The notes under the pieces were generated by a model. The model made no database searches. It was not told the DNA's origin and saw only the letters and a list, made by a program, of their open reading frames with translations. From Nocardioides sp. LHD-245 (lineage in GTDB: Bacteria > Actinomycetota > Actinomycetes > Propionibacteriales > Nocardioidaceae), in NCBI RefSeq assembly GCF_030929495.1, contig NZ_JAVFWN010000001.1, positions 124,001 through 188,000 of the forward strand: a stretch of DNA of 64,000 nt, given 5' to 3'. Positions 54,381 to 62,213 of the stretch are shown piece by piece. The translations under genes were made by a program, and so were the position numbers. Position 1 is the first letter of the stretch, and every line of letters starts with the position of its first letter.

Positions 54381-55332
54381 CACCGCCCCCGAGAGGGCCT
54401 GCCTCGGGGAGGAGCCCCAGCTCACCGCGGCGGAGGTTGCCGAACGGGCCGGCCTGCCGCTCGACCAGACCCGCCGGCTGTTCCGCACGCTCGGCTTCGC
54501 CGAGCACGGCGACGAGCGCGCCTACACCGCCGCCGACGTCGCCGCCATGCGGCTGATGACCCAGATCCTCGAGGACGGCGTCGTCGACCTCGACGTCGCC
54601 CTCAACGTGACCCGCGGCGTCGGCATCACCATGGCCCGGCTGGCCGACTGGGAGGTCGGCGAGCTGGTGCAGCACGTCGCCGACGGCGCACCCGACGGCG
54701 AGCCGGCCGACGAGGACCCCGGCTCCTGGGTGCTGTCCCGGCTGGGGGAGCGCTTCGAGGGCCTGCTCCTCTACGCCTGGCGCCGTCACCTCGCCGCCGC
54801 CGTCGCCCGCATGGAGTCGGTGCGCGCCCTCGACGACGACCCGCACACCACCGACCTCAGCGTCGGATTCGCCGACATCGTCGGGTTCACCGCGCTGTCC
54901 AACGAGGTCTCCCGCGAGCGGATCGGCGAGCTCGTGGAGGTCTTCGAGGCCCGCTGTGGCGACGTGATCGCCCGTGAGCAGGGCCGGCTGATCAAGAGCA
55001 TGGGCGACGCCGTGCTGTTCGTGAACGACGACCCGATGGCGGCGTTCGCCACCGCCGAGGGGATCATCAACGTGATCGGCCGCGACCCCCGGATGCCCGA
55101 CGTACGCGTCGGTCTCGCGTCCGGCGGCGTGGTGCTGCGGATGGGGGACGTCTTCGGGCCGCCGGTCAACCTCGCCGCCCGGCTGACCCAGGTGGCGCGG
55201 CGCAACCGGATCATCGTCGACCACGCGACGGCCGACCTGCTCCCGGCCGATCAGGTGGAGTCCCGGCCGCTGCCCGCGCGCCCGGTCCGGGGCTTCGGCG
55301 TGGTAGAACCTGTTGCAGTCAGGCGAGCCTGA
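54373..55332 (+). CDS. Class III adenylate cyclase with N-terminal regulatory domain
   Basis: Makes cAMP from ATP, 319 residues. The N-terminal ~135 residues match the adenylate cyclase regulatory domain seen in mycobacterial Rv1264-type enzymes (ITMARLADWEVGEL, TAAEVAERAGLP). The catalytic domain has metal-binding Asp residues in FADIVGFT (about 166) and SMGDAVLF (about 210). Other purine-binding residues appear in VFGPPVNLAARL. The GTG start overlaps the PH gene by 8 bp. pH or membrane sensing by the N-terminus is plausible from the family, not shown here. Confidence 0.87.
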   Translation: MSDTAPERACLGEEPQLTAAEVAERAGLPLDQTRRLFRTLGFAEHGDERAYTAADVAAMRLMTQILEDGVVDLDVALNVTRGVGITMARLADWEVGELVQHVADGAPDGEPADEDPGSWVLSRLGERFEGLLLYAWRRHLAAAVARMESVRALDDDPHTTDLSVGFADIVGFTALSNEVSRERIGELVEVFEARCGDVIAREQGRLIKSMGDAVLFVNDDPMAAFATAEGIINVIGRDPRMPDVRVGLASGGVVLRMGDVFGPPVNLAARLTQVARRNRIIVDHATADLLPADQVESRPLPARPVRGFGVVEPVAVRRA

Positions 55333-55376
55333 CCTTTCACTTTGACCGAAATCGCAGGTCAGCGCCAGTTTTAGGG

Positions 55377-55391
55377 TGCCTTCTCAAGGCA
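55377..55391 (+). terminator. Small hairpin after the cyclase gene
   Basis: TGCCTT-ctc-AAGGCA followed by AAATT; flanked by TTTT on the left. It could end transcription before the winged-helix gene. Confidence 0.35.
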
Positions 55392-55432
55392 AAATTCTCG
55401 CCATTCGGTGTCGGATCGGGCGGCCGGTTCCT

Positions 55433-55438
55433 TACCTT
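55433..55438 (+). promoter_or_regulatory. -10 box of the winged-helix gene
   Basis: TACCTT ends 7 bases before the GTG at 55446. Confidence 0.5.
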
Positions 55439-55445
55439 GAGCCCT

Positions 55446-55769
55446 GTGATCGAGGTGCAGGACGTCCGGGTCGACCCATCGGCCCGGCGCATGTGGCGTG
55501 GGGACCGCGAGATCTTGTTGTCGCGCAAGGAGTTCGACCTGGTGCACGCGCTGATCGTGCGCGCCGGGTCCATCGTCACGCGCGAGGAGCTGATGCGCGA
55601 CGTGTGGGGCGTGACCTTCTGGACGTCGTCGAAGACGATCGACGTCCACCTGGGCTGGGTGCGGCGCAAACTCGGCGACGACACCCGGCAGCCCCGGCTC
55701 ATCACGACCATCCGAGGTCAGGGGCTGCGCTTCGAGCTCGCCGAGGCGGTGGAGGCCGGCTCGGCGTAG
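55446..55769 (+). CDS. Receiver-less OmpR-type winged-helix protein
   Basis: 107 residues comprising only a trans_reg_C winged helix: RKEFDLVHALIVRAGSIVTREELMRDVWG, TIDVHLGWVRRKLGDD and RLITTIRGQGLRF, that is, the whole DNA-binding half of an OmpR-like response regulator. No receiver domain or phospho-acceptor is present, and no sensor kinase is nearby. It might be an autonomous regulator or sense something else. GTG 55446 is chosen from the TACCTT box 7 bases upstream. It lies between the cyclase and purK. Confidence 0.78.
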   Translation: MIEVQDVRVDPSARRMWRGDREILLSRKEFDLVHALIVRAGSIVTREELMRDVWGVTFWTSSKTIDVHLGWVRRKLGDDTRQPRLITTIRGQGLRFELAEAVEAGSA

Positions 55770-55784
55770 GGCACGCCCGGTGCG

Positions 55785-55790
55785 TAGGGT
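55785..55790 (+). promoter_or_regulatory. -10 box of a leaderless purK promoter
   Basis: TAGGGT ends 7 bases before GTG 55798. Confidence 0.55.
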
Positions 55791-55797
55791 TTCGGCC

Positions 55798-56976
55798 GTG
55801 TCGACGACCGAACCCGCGCCCCGGATCGCCGTGATCGGCGGCGGTCAGCTCGCCCGGATGATGGCCCAGCCGGCCGTCGCCCTCGGCGTACCGCTCCGCC
55901 TGCTCGCCGAGGCCGAGGGCGTCTCCGCCGCGCAGGTGATCCCCGACCGGATGGTCGGCGACTACCGCGACCTGGCCACGCTGCGTACGGTGACCGAGGG
56001 CTGCTCGGTCGTCACCTTCGACCACGAGCACGTCCCGACCGAGCACCTGCGCGCGCTCGCGGCCGACGGCGTGATCGCGCACCCCGGGCCCGAGGCACTG
56101 GTCCACGCGCAGGACAAGATCGTGATGCGGGAGGCGATGGCGCGCTTCGGCGCCCCCCAGCCCCGCTGGGCCGTCGTCGGCTCCGCGGCCGACGTCGAGG
56201 CGTTCGGCCTGCCCTGCGTCCTCAAGGTCTCCCGCGGCGGGTACGACGGCAAGGGGGTCTGGGTGGTGCGGACCCTCGACGACGCGACGGAGCCCCTGGC
56301 GGCCGCGGAGGCGACCGGAGTCCGGCTGCTGGCCGAGGAGCTCGTCGACTTCCGGCGCGAGCTGTCCGCGCTGGTGGCCCGCTCACCCAGCGGCCAGGCG
56401 GCGGCGTACCCGGTCGCGGCGACGTTGCAGGTCGACGGCGTGTGCCGCGAGGTGGTCGCCCCGGCGCCCGACCTGGACCCCGCGCTGGCGACGTCGGCCC
56501 AGGAGCTGGCGCTGCGGATCGCGGGTGAGCTCGGTGTCACCGGCATCTTGGCGGTCGAGCTGTTCGAGGCGGTCGACGCCGACGGCCGCCCGGTCGTCTA
56601 CGTCAACGAGCTCGCGATGCGGCCCCACAACACGGGGCACTGGACCCAGGACGGTGCGGTCACCAGCCAGTTCGAGAACCACCTGCGCGCGGCCCTCGAC
56701 CTGCCGCTCGGCTCGCCCGCGCCGCGCGCCCGCTGGTCGGTGATGGTCAACATCCTCGGCGGCGACGACCCGGCCGTCGGGCGCCTCTACGACGGCTACC
56801 CGCACGCCCTCGCCCGGGACCCCCACCTGCGGGTGCACCTCTACGGCAAGGAGCTGCGGCCGGGCCGCAAGGTCGGTCACGTCAATGTCTACGGCGACGA
56901 CCTCGACGACCTGCTGGAGCAGGCCCGGCACGCCGCCGCGTGGTTCCGCGGCGACCTCGGCAACGAGAGCGAGTAG
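55798..56976 (+). CDS. purK: 5-(carboxyamino)imidazole ribonucleotide synthase
   Basis: ATP-grasp enzyme that carboxylates AIR to N5-CAIR in purine synthesis, 392 residues. The N-terminus has the GGGQLARMM block (about 14-22); the ATP-grasp core carries [14 protein letters not shown] and the late [14 protein letters not shown] metal/substrate region, diagnostic of PurK. It is followed 22 bp later by purE, its partner step. Leaderless start at GTG 55798. Confidence 0.95.
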   Translation: MSTTEPAPRIAVIGGGQLARMMAQPAVALGVPLRLLAEAEGVSAAQVIPDRMVGDYRDLATLRTVTEGCSVVTFDHEHVPTEHLRALAADGVIAHPGPEALVHAQDKIVMREAMARFGAPQPRWAVVGSAADVEAFGLPCVLKVSRGGYDGKGVWVVRTLDDATEPLAAAEATGVRLLAEELVDFRRELSALVARSPSGQAAAYPVAATLQVDGVCREVVAPAPDLDPALATSAQELALRIAGELGVTGILAVELFEAVDADGRPVVYVNELAMRPHNTGHWTQDGAVTSQFENHLRAALDLPLGSPAPRARWSVMVNILGGDDPAVGRLYDGYPHALARDPHLRVHLYGKELRPGRKVGHVNVYGDDLDDLLEQARHAAAWFRGDLGNESE

Positions 56977-56985
56977 TTCCGACAC

Positions 56986-56991
56986 TAGGCT
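56986..56991 (+). promoter_or_regulatory. -10 box of a leaderless purE promoter
   Basis: TAGGCT ends 7 bases before the ATG at 56999, suggesting purE is also transcribed on its own although it lies 22 bp after purK. Confidence 0.45.
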
Positions 56992-56998
56992 CGCGCCC

Positions 56999-57487
56999 AT
57001 GACTGCGCGCGTGGGCATCGTGATGGGCTCGGACTCCGACTGGCCGGTGATGAAGGCCGCTGCCGAGGCGCTGCGCGAGTTCGGTGTGGCCTACGAGGCC
57101 GACGTGGTCTCCGCGCACCGGATGCCGGCGGAGATGCTGGCCTACGGACAGGACGCGGCCGGCCGCGGGCTGTCCGTGATCATCGCCGGTGCCGGCGGTG
57201 CGGCGCACCTGCCCGGCATGCTCGCCGCGGTCACGCCGCTGCCGGTGATCGGGGTGCCGGTGCCGTTGAAGTACCTCGACGGCATGGACTCGCTGCTGTC
57301 GATCGTGCAGATGCCGGCGGGCGTGCCGGTGGCCACCGTCGCGATCGGCGGCGCGCGCAACGCCGGCCTGCTCGCCGTCCGGATCCTCGCGGCGACCGAG
57401 CCCGCGCTGCAGAAGCAGATGACCGACTTCCAGGCCGAGCTGAAGGCCGCAGCCGAGGCGAAGGGTGCCGTCGTCCGCGACCAGTGA
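56999..57487 (+). CDS. purE: N5-carboxyaminoimidazole ribonucleotide mutase
   Basis: Converts N5-CAIR to CAIR, 162 residues, class I PurE. The conserved motif GSDSDWPVM is near residues 10-18, SAHRMP near 40 with the catalytic His, and [12 protein letters not shown] near 65. Forms an octamer in known members. It follows purK in the conserved purK-purE block. It is convergent with a CoA-binding protein gene. Confidence 0.95.
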   Translation: MTARVGIVMGSDSDWPVMKAAAEALREFGVAYEADVVSAHRMPAEMLAYGQDAAGRGLSVIIAGAGGAAHLPGMLAAVTPLPVIGVPVPLKYLDGMDSLLSIVQMPAGVPVATVAIGGARNAGLLAVRILAATEPALQKQMTDFQAELKAAAEAKGAVVRDQ

Positions 57488-57488
57488 G

Positions 57489-57522
57489 GCGGCCGCGGTC
57501 GGCGGCCGGGCTCAGCGGCCGC
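57489..57522. terminator. Hairpin between convergent purE and CoA-binding genes
   Basis: GCGGCCGC at 57489-57496 pairs with the same palindromic octamer at 57515-57522, 18-base loop. No T-tract, so termination is uncertain. Confidence 0.35.
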
Positions 57523-57931
57523 GCTTGCGCCATTCGATGGCCGGGCAGGTGTCCATGACCATCGGTACGCCGGCGGCGGTGGTGCGCTCGAAGGCAGCCT
57601 CGTCGACCACGCCGAGCTGGAACCAGACGCCCCCGGCGCCGATCGCGACGGCCTCGTCGGCGAACCGGCCGGCGTCCTCGGAGCGGCGGAACACGTCGAC
57701 CACGTCGATGGGGAACGGCACGTCGGCGAGGGTCGCGTAGCCCTGCTCACCGAGCACGACGGGCGCGGAGGGGTGGATCGGCACGATCTTCTTGCCGCGC
57801 CGCTGAAGCAGCGCCGCGATCTCGTAGGCGGTCCGGCCCGGGTTGCCGGACAGGCCGACGACCGCCCAGGTCGTGGCGTCGTCGAGCATCCGGTCGATGA
57901 CGGCGGGGTCCAGGTGGGCAGGAGTGCTCAT
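57512..57931 (-). CDS. CoA-binding protein (YccU-like)
   Basis: 139 residues with a Rossmann-type CoA-binding domain: AVVGLSGNPGRTAYEIAALLQRRGKKIVPIHP near the N-terminus and VPFPIDVVDVFRR and VWFQLGVVDEAA further on. Small proteins of this kind bind CoA or are inactive homologs of succinyl-CoA synthetase domains; the cellular role is unknown. The start overlaps the stop of the TetR gene by 4 bp, so they form a two-gene unit. Confidence 0.82.
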   Translation of the reverse strand: MSTPAHLDPAVIDRMLDDATTWAVVGLSGNPGRTAYEIAALLQRRGKKIVPIHPSAPVVLGEQGYATLADVPFPIDVVDVFRRSEDAGRFADEAVAIGAGGVWFQLGVVDEAAFERTTAAGVPMVMDTCPAIEWRKRGR

Positions 57932-58620
57932 GATGACTCAAGGCCCGTGGCGCCGGAGTTCTTCCCACTCAGGGCCGCGCGGACCTGGTGCACCACCTGC
58001 TCGACGTCCTGCTGCCCGCTGGTGATCACGATCGCGGGCGGTCCGTCCGAGGGCCCGCCGCGCAGCAGCGCGACGGCGTACCCGAGCGCGCGGTCGACGA
58101 GGACCTCGGCGGTGGCGGCGTCGACCTCGCCGCGCAGCCATCGGCGCAGCACGTGGTTGTGGGCGATGACGACCGACGACGCCACCATCTCCGCGCGCAG
58201 AGGACCGTCCGGCTCGGCGTCGAGCCAGCGGTGGACGTGCTGCCCGAAGAGCCGCACGTAGCGCTGCACGCTCGCCACCTCGCGGTCCCGGATCCCCGGC
58301 ACCGAGCTGGCGAGCCGGTGGCGGGCCCGGGCGGTGTCGCCCTCCTCGAGGTAGTGGGCCAGCACGATCCCGGCCGCCTCCCGCAGGGCGATCTCCCGCC
58401 CGGCCGGGGACGCGGTCGCGAGCCGACCGCCGACCCGGGCCAGCAGGGCGTCGTGGTCGGGCAGCACCACGTCGTCCTTGGTCCGGAAGTGGCGGAAGAA
58501 GGTGCTGCGTCCGGTGGCCGCGCGGCTGGCGATGTCGTCGACGGTGGTGCCGTCGTACCCCTGGCTCTCGAAGAGCTCGAAGGCGGCGGCGACGAGGCGG
58601 TCGCGGGCGGTGGCGGGCAC
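57928..58620 (-). CDS. TetR-family transcriptional regulator
   Basis: 230 residues. The helix-turn-helix is [25 protein letters not shown] near residues 25-50, with a helical ligand domain after it. GTG 58620 is preferred because TAGGCT ends 6 bases before it; GTG 58623 is an in-frame alternative 3 bases upstream. It is divergent from the acyl-CoA dehydrogenase at 58710, which it probably regulates through the overlapping inverted repeats between them; an acyl-CoA effector is plausible. Confidence 0.87.
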   Translation of the reverse strand: MPATARDRLVAAAFELFESQGYDGTTVDDIASRAATGRSTFFRHFRTKDDVVLPDHDALLARVGGRLATASPAGREIALREAAGIVLAHYLEEGDTARARHRLASSVPGIRDREVASVQRYVRLFGQHVHRWLDAEPDGPLRAEMVASSVVIAHNHVLRRWLRGEVDAATAEVLVDRALGYAVALLRGGPSDGPPAIVITSGQQDVEQVVHQVRAALSGKNSGATGLESS

Positions 58621-58626
58621 CACGGC

Positions 58627-58632
58627 AGCCTA
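58627..58632 (-). promoter_or_regulatory. -10 box of the TetR gene
   Basis: TAGGCT on the minus strand ends 6 bases before GTG 58620. Confidence 0.45.
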
Positions 58633-58655
58633 GCTCGACGGGACGGAGTCTCGCG

Positions 58656-58672
58656 AGTACGATACTGAGTAC
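58656..58672. promoter_or_regulatory. Overlapping inverted repeats between TetR and acyl-CoA dehydrogenase genes
   Basis: AGTA-cga-TACT and TACT-g-AGTA share a half-site; GTAC recurs at both ends. TACGAT within the block is a possible -10 box for the dehydrogenase. Probable operator of the divergent TetR protein. Confidence 0.55.
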
Positions 58673-58709
58673 CAGCCCGATCCGGGAGAACCAGTCCAGG
58701 AGAGCCGTC

Positions 58710-59876
58710 GTGAGCGACCACCCGATGTACGCCCTGTCCGAGGAGCACCAGGCCATCCGCGAGGCCGTCCGCGCGATCTGCGACGCCAAGGTCGCTCCCT
58801 TCGCCGCCGAGGTCGACGAGGAGGCCCGCTACCCGCGGGAGGCCGCCGAGGCGCTCCGGTCGGCCGACTTCCACGCGCCCCACGTCCCGGAGGCCTACGG
58901 CGGCGCCGGCGCCGACGCGCTCGCCACCGTGCTCGTCATCGAGGAGATCGCCCGGGCCGACGTCTCGGCCTCTCTCATCCCCGCGGTCAACAAGCTCGGC
59001 TCGCTGCCGCTCATGATCGGCGGCTCGGAGGACCTGAAGAAGAAGTACCTCGGCCGTCTCGCCGCGGGCGAGGGCTTCTCGTACTGCCTCTCCGAGCCCG
59101 ACGCCGGCTCGGACGCCGCCAACCAGAAGACCCGCGCGGTGCGCGACGGTGACGCCTGGATCCTCAACGGCACCAAGCGCTGGATCTCGAACGCGGGGGA
59201 GTCGGAGTTCTACACCGTCCTCGCCACGACCGATCCCGACGCCCGCTCGAAGGGGATCTCGGCCTTCGTCGTCGAGAAGTCCGACGCCGGTGTCTCCTTC
59301 GGTGCGCCCGAGAAGAAGCTCGGGATCAAGGGCTCGCCGACCCGCGAGGTCTACTTCGACAACGTGCGCATCCCCGGCGACCGGATCATCGGCGAGGAGG
59401 GCAAGGGCTTCGAGTACGCCATGCAGACCCTCGACCACACCCGGGTCACCATCGCCGCCCAGGCCGTCGGCGTCGCCCAGGGCGCCCTCGACTACGCGCT
59501 CGGCTACGCCCAGGAGCGCCAGCAGTTCGGCAAGGCCATCGCCGACTTCCAGGGACTGCAGTTCCTGCTCGCCGACATGGGCATGAAGGTCGAGGCGGCC
59601 CGTCAGCTGACCTACGCCGCCGCCGGCCGCTCCGAGCGCGGCGACGCCGATCTCACCTTCTTCGGCGCCGCGGCCAAGTGCTTCGCCTCCGACGTGGCCA
59701 TGGAGGTCACCACCAACGCGGTCCAGGTCCTCGGCGGCTACGGCTACACCCGCGACTACCCGGTCGAGCGGATGATGCGCGACGCCAAGATCACCCAGAT
59801 CTACGAGGGCACCAACCAGGTGCAGCGGATCGTGATGGCCCGTCAGCTGCTGGCCGGGGTGCAGAGCACCCTCTGA
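58710..59876 (+). CDS. Acyl-CoA dehydrogenase (FadE25-like position)
   Basis: 388 residues, FAD-dependent acyl-CoA dehydrogenase. [13 protein letters not shown] is the first signature, and [20 protein letters not shown] the second; the catalytic Glu is in [11 protein letters not shown] near residue 365. GTG 58710 has CAGGAGAG. It follows the birA-purK-purE block, as fadE25 does in Mycobacterium. A probable 11-bp terminator hairpin follows at 59885-59916. Confidence 0.93.
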   Translation: MSDHPMYALSEEHQAIREAVRAICDAKVAPFAAEVDEEARYPREAAEALRSADFHAPHVPEAYGGAGADALATVLVIEEIARADVSASLIPAVNKLGSLPLMIGGSEDLKKKYLGRLAAGEGFSYCLSEPDAGSDAANQKTRAVRDGDAWILNGTKRWISNAGESEFYTVLATTDPDARSKGISAFVVEKSDAGVSFGAPEKKLGIKGSPTREVYFDNVRIPGDRIIGEEGKGFEYAMQTLDHTRVTIAAQAVGVAQGALDYALGYAQERQQFGKAIADFQGLQFLLADMGMKVEAARQLTYAAAGRSERGDADLTFFGAAAKCFASDVAMEVTTNAVQVLGGYGYTRDYPVERMMRDAKITQIYEGTNQVQRIVMARQLLAGVQSTL

Positions 59877-59884
59877 GCCCGCGC

Positions 59885-59916
59885 GCCCCGTCGTGACCCA
59901 GGGGGCATGACGGGGC
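59885..59916 (+). terminator. Hairpin terminator after the acyl-CoA dehydrogenase gene
   Basis: GCCCCGTCGTG (59885-59895) pairs with CATGACGGGGC (59906-59916) with one G-T pair, 10-base loop; no strong T-tract follows. Confidence 0.5.
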
Positions 59917-59968
59917 CGGGCAAAATTCTTCCCGTCGAGCCGTAACGAAGCCCACGGCAGGCCGGTTG

Positions 59969-59992
59969 GGTGATACAGGTTCGCCTGTCACC
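59969..59992 (+). promoter_or_regulatory. UUCG-capped hairpin in the leader of the LPxTG gene
   Basis: GGTG-at-ACAGG-ttcg-CCTGT-CACC forms a stable stem with a UUCG tetraloop about 54 bases before the ATG at 60046. Possible mRNA-stabilising or regulatory leader; no riboswitch class recognised. Confidence 0.4.
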
Positions 59993-60045
59993 GTCCGGTG
60001 CCGGGCGAAGCGCCACATTCATCTTCTCGGGAGAGATGAGGATCG

Positions 60046-60612
60046 ATGGGTCGTCGCCTGGTGCCGTGGAGTGCCCTCGTGGCACTCGCCGCATTCCTGT
60101 TCGCCCTCCTGGGGGTGGTCGGCAGTCCCGCGAGCGCCGATCCCTATACGCCCGCCGTGCCGACCTCGTGTCGGATCACCGTCCCGGCCACCGTCGACGG
60201 GGACCGCGTGGTGGTCCGGGTCCTGGTGACCGCGGCCGGGGCCGTGCAGCCGCGGGGGACCGTGACGGTCGACGGCGACCGCCTCTCCGCCCGGTCGGAG
60301 CGGGCCGCGGCCCGCTGGACCCGGACGGCGCGCTACGAGGGCTCCCAGATAGAGATCGTCGGTCCGCGCCTGGAGCGCGGCAAGCACCAGGCGACCGCCA
60401 CCTTCGTCCCCGACGACCCGACCCGGTTCCTGCGCTGCAGCGACAACGTGAAGTTCCAGGTCGGTGCGGACGAGACCGGCGGTGGCGGCGGTGGCGGTGC
60501 TGGCGCCGGGCTGCCCAACACCGGCGGCCCGCACCTGGGCTTCCTCCTCGCCGGGATCGGCCTCGTGGTCGCCGGTGGTGGACTCGCGGAGCGAGCTCGC
60601 CGCCGAACGTGA
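60046..60612 (+). CDS. LPxTG cell-wall-anchored surface protein 1
   Basis: 188 residues: signal peptide (cleavage after about ASA, residue 31), a beta-rich domain containing SCRITV and LRCSDN with two Cys that may pair, a Gly-rich linker, the sorting motif LPNTG at 156-160, a hydrophobic helix and a final RARRRT charge tail. A sortase should cut between Thr and Gly and attach it to peptidoglycan. It is 70 bp upstream of the sortase gene. The mature domain shares a YTPxxPT opening with the LPSTG protein at 61546, so the two are probably related pairs. Confidence 0.85.
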   Translation: MGRRLVPWSALVALAAFLFALLGVVGSPASADPYTPAVPTSCRITVPATVDGDRVVVRVLVTAAGAVQPRGTVTVDGDRLSARSERAAARWTRTARYEGSQIEIVGPRLERGKHQATATFVPDDPTRFLRCSDNVKFQVGADETGGGGGGGAGAGLPNTGGPHLGFLLAGIGLVVAGGGLAERARRRT

Positions 60613-60682
60613 CACCGGGCGTGTGCGTCGCGTTGGATGGGGTGGGGCCGTCCGACGCGGGGTCCCGCCGAGGAGGTATCCC

Positions 60683-61477
60683 ATGACGCAGACCGACGTG
60701 CCCGACAGTCCCGACCCGGGGCCCGAGGATCCTGCTGACGCCGACGCCCCCACCACGCCCTCCCGGGTACGCCGGCGCCGCTCGCGGCCCGCGGACGGCC
60801 CGTCCGGTCCGGCGGCCCCTCCCCGCCGTCGCGTGACCTTCTGGCTCGGCTGCGGCCTGATCGCGGCCGGCCTGGCCGTGCTGGGCTGGGTGGCGTGGCA
60901 GTTCTGGGGCACCAACTGGCAGTCCCAGCAGCGCCAGGGCGAGGTCACCCGCGCGCTCGAGTCGGGCTGGGGCGACGGCCAGGACGTCGTGCGGACCGAG
61001 TTCGGCAATGCGACGGCCATCGTGCGCATCCCGAGGTTCGGCAAGGACTTCTCCGTCCCCGTCCTCGAGGGCTCCAGCGACGAGGTCCTCGCCGCGGGCA
61101 TCGGGCACATGGAGGACACCGAGGCGGGCGCCGTGGGCAACTACGTCCTCGCCGGCCACCGGGTCACCCACGGCGAGCCGTTCGCCGACCTGCCCTCGCT
61201 GAGGCCGGGGGACGAGGTCATCGTGCAGACCCGCGCGGCGACGTACACCTATGTCCTCGACACCGGCGGCGAGGACCTGATCGTGCCCTTCACGCAGACC
61301 TGGGTGCTCGACGACAAGCCGGTCAACCCGTCCGGCGGCACCCAGCCGCCCGCCGACATCGGCGATCAGCTGATCACCCTGGTGACCTGCTCGGAGATCT
61401 TCCACACCGACAACAGGTCGGTCGTCTTCGGCCACCTGGTGACGTCGACCCCGGCGGGTGGAGCCGAATCAGGCTAG
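60683..61477 (+). CDS. Class E-type sortase
   Basis: Transpeptidase that anchors LPxTG proteins, 264 residues. A Pro/Arg-rich cytoplasmic N-terminus (1-50) precedes a single membrane helix (about 52-72). Active-site residues are His159 in LAGHRV, Cys236 in TLVTC and Arg245 in DNRSVVFG, all intact. ATG 60683 has an AGGAGG ribosome-binding site. It lies between two LPxTG proteins, suggesting that these are its dedicated substrates. Class assignment is by resemblance to actinobacterial sortases. Confidence 0.88.
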   Translation: MTQTDVPDSPDPGPEDPADADAPTTPSRVRRRRSRPADGPSGPAAPPRRRVTFWLGCGLIAAGLAVLGWVAWQFWGTNWQSQQRQGEVTRALESGWGDGQDVVRTEFGNATAIVRIPRFGKDFSVPVLEGSSDEVLAAGIGHMEDTEAGAVGNYVLAGHRVTHGEPFADLPSLRPGDEVIVQTRAATYTYVLDTGGEDLIVPFTQTWVLDDKPVNPSGGTQPPADIGDQLITLVTCSEIFHTDNRSVVFGHLVTSTPAGGAESG

Positions 61478-61545
61478 GATCGTTCCGCACTGCCCGCCAC
61501 CTTGAACGAGCCGGGTCGTTGCATGGGGAAGTTCAAGGAGGACAC

Positions 61546-62127
61546 GTGCTCAAGAAGCTGGCTGCGCTCGCCATGCTCACGGCGGCATTCGCCGTCGCAC
61601 CGTCGACGCCCGCTCAGGCCGACGGCTACACACCCAAGATCCCGACGGTCACCACCATCAAGGTGATCGCCAACGAGGCGGGCAAGCCGGTCGTGCTCGA
61701 GGTGAGCGCCAGCGCCAACCACCCGACGCCGCCGGCGGGCAACATCGCCATCACCCTGGCGACCGGTGGCACCGCGGCGCGCGGTGCCCGGGCGCTGGTG
61801 GCCGCACCCGTGTTCAGCACGACGGTGCACTTCGTCGACCGGCCGATCCGCGTCGAGGGCCCGCGCCTGCCGAAGGGCAGGTACGTCGCGACCGCGGCGC
61901 TGACCCCCGACGACGCCGCGCTCTTCCTGCCGTCGTCCGGCACCACCCAGACCTTCCGGGTCGACTCCGACGACAACGGCGGTGGCGACGGTGACGACAA
62001 GGGCGGCGCCGGCCTGCCCAGCACCGGTGGCCCGGACCTGATGTGGCTGCTGCTCGGCGGTGGCCTGGTCCTCGCCGGCGCCGGTGGCGTCGGCTATGGA
62101 CGCCGCCGCGTCGCGGCCACCGCCTGA
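61546..62127 (+). CDS. LPxTG cell-wall-anchored surface protein 2
   Basis: 193 residues: signal peptide (cleavage after about AQA, residue 24), a beta-rich domain with PTVTTIKVIANEAGKP, an Asp/Gly-rich linker, the sorting motif LPSTG at 157-161, a hydrophobic helix and a GRRRVAATA tail. GTG 61546 has AAGGAGG. It is downstream of the sortase gene and shares a YTPxxPT opening with the LPNTG protein at 60046. A long palindrome ends the cluster. Confidence 0.85.
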   Translation: MLKKLAALAMLTAAFAVAPSTPAQADGYTPKIPTVTTIKVIANEAGKPVVLEVSASANHPTPPAGNIAITLATGGTAARGARALVAAPVFSTTVHFVDRPIRVEGPRLPKGRYVATAALTPDDAALFLPSSGTTQTFRVDSDDNGGGDGDDKGGAGLPSTGGPDLMWLLLGGGLVLAGAGGVGYGRRRVAATA

Positions 62128-62148
62128 TCGACCCGGCGCAACTGAACG

Positions 62149-62202
62149 CCTGAGAAGCACCGATCCGTCGCGTTCGAACGCGACGGATCGGTGCTTCTCA
62201 GG
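62149..62202. terminator. 54-bp perfect palindrome, probable bidirectional terminator
   Basis: 27-base arms (left arm starts CCTGAGAAGCACCGATCCGT) meet at TTCGAA (62173-62178) without mismatch. It lies between the convergent LPxTG gene and GH6-like gene. There is no clear T-tract, so termination would depend on the very stable stem. Confidence 0.6.
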
Positions 62203-62213
62203 GCCGCGGAGCG

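Noticed and set aside
59877..60045. Riboswitch (c-di-GMP or c-di-AMP type) before the LPxTG gene
   Set aside because: A UUCG hairpin is present but the conserved core nucleotides of these riboswitches are not.
62150..62201. Insertion-sequence end repeats
   Set aside because: The palindrome is continuous with no internal element and sits between convergent genes, so a terminator is more likely.
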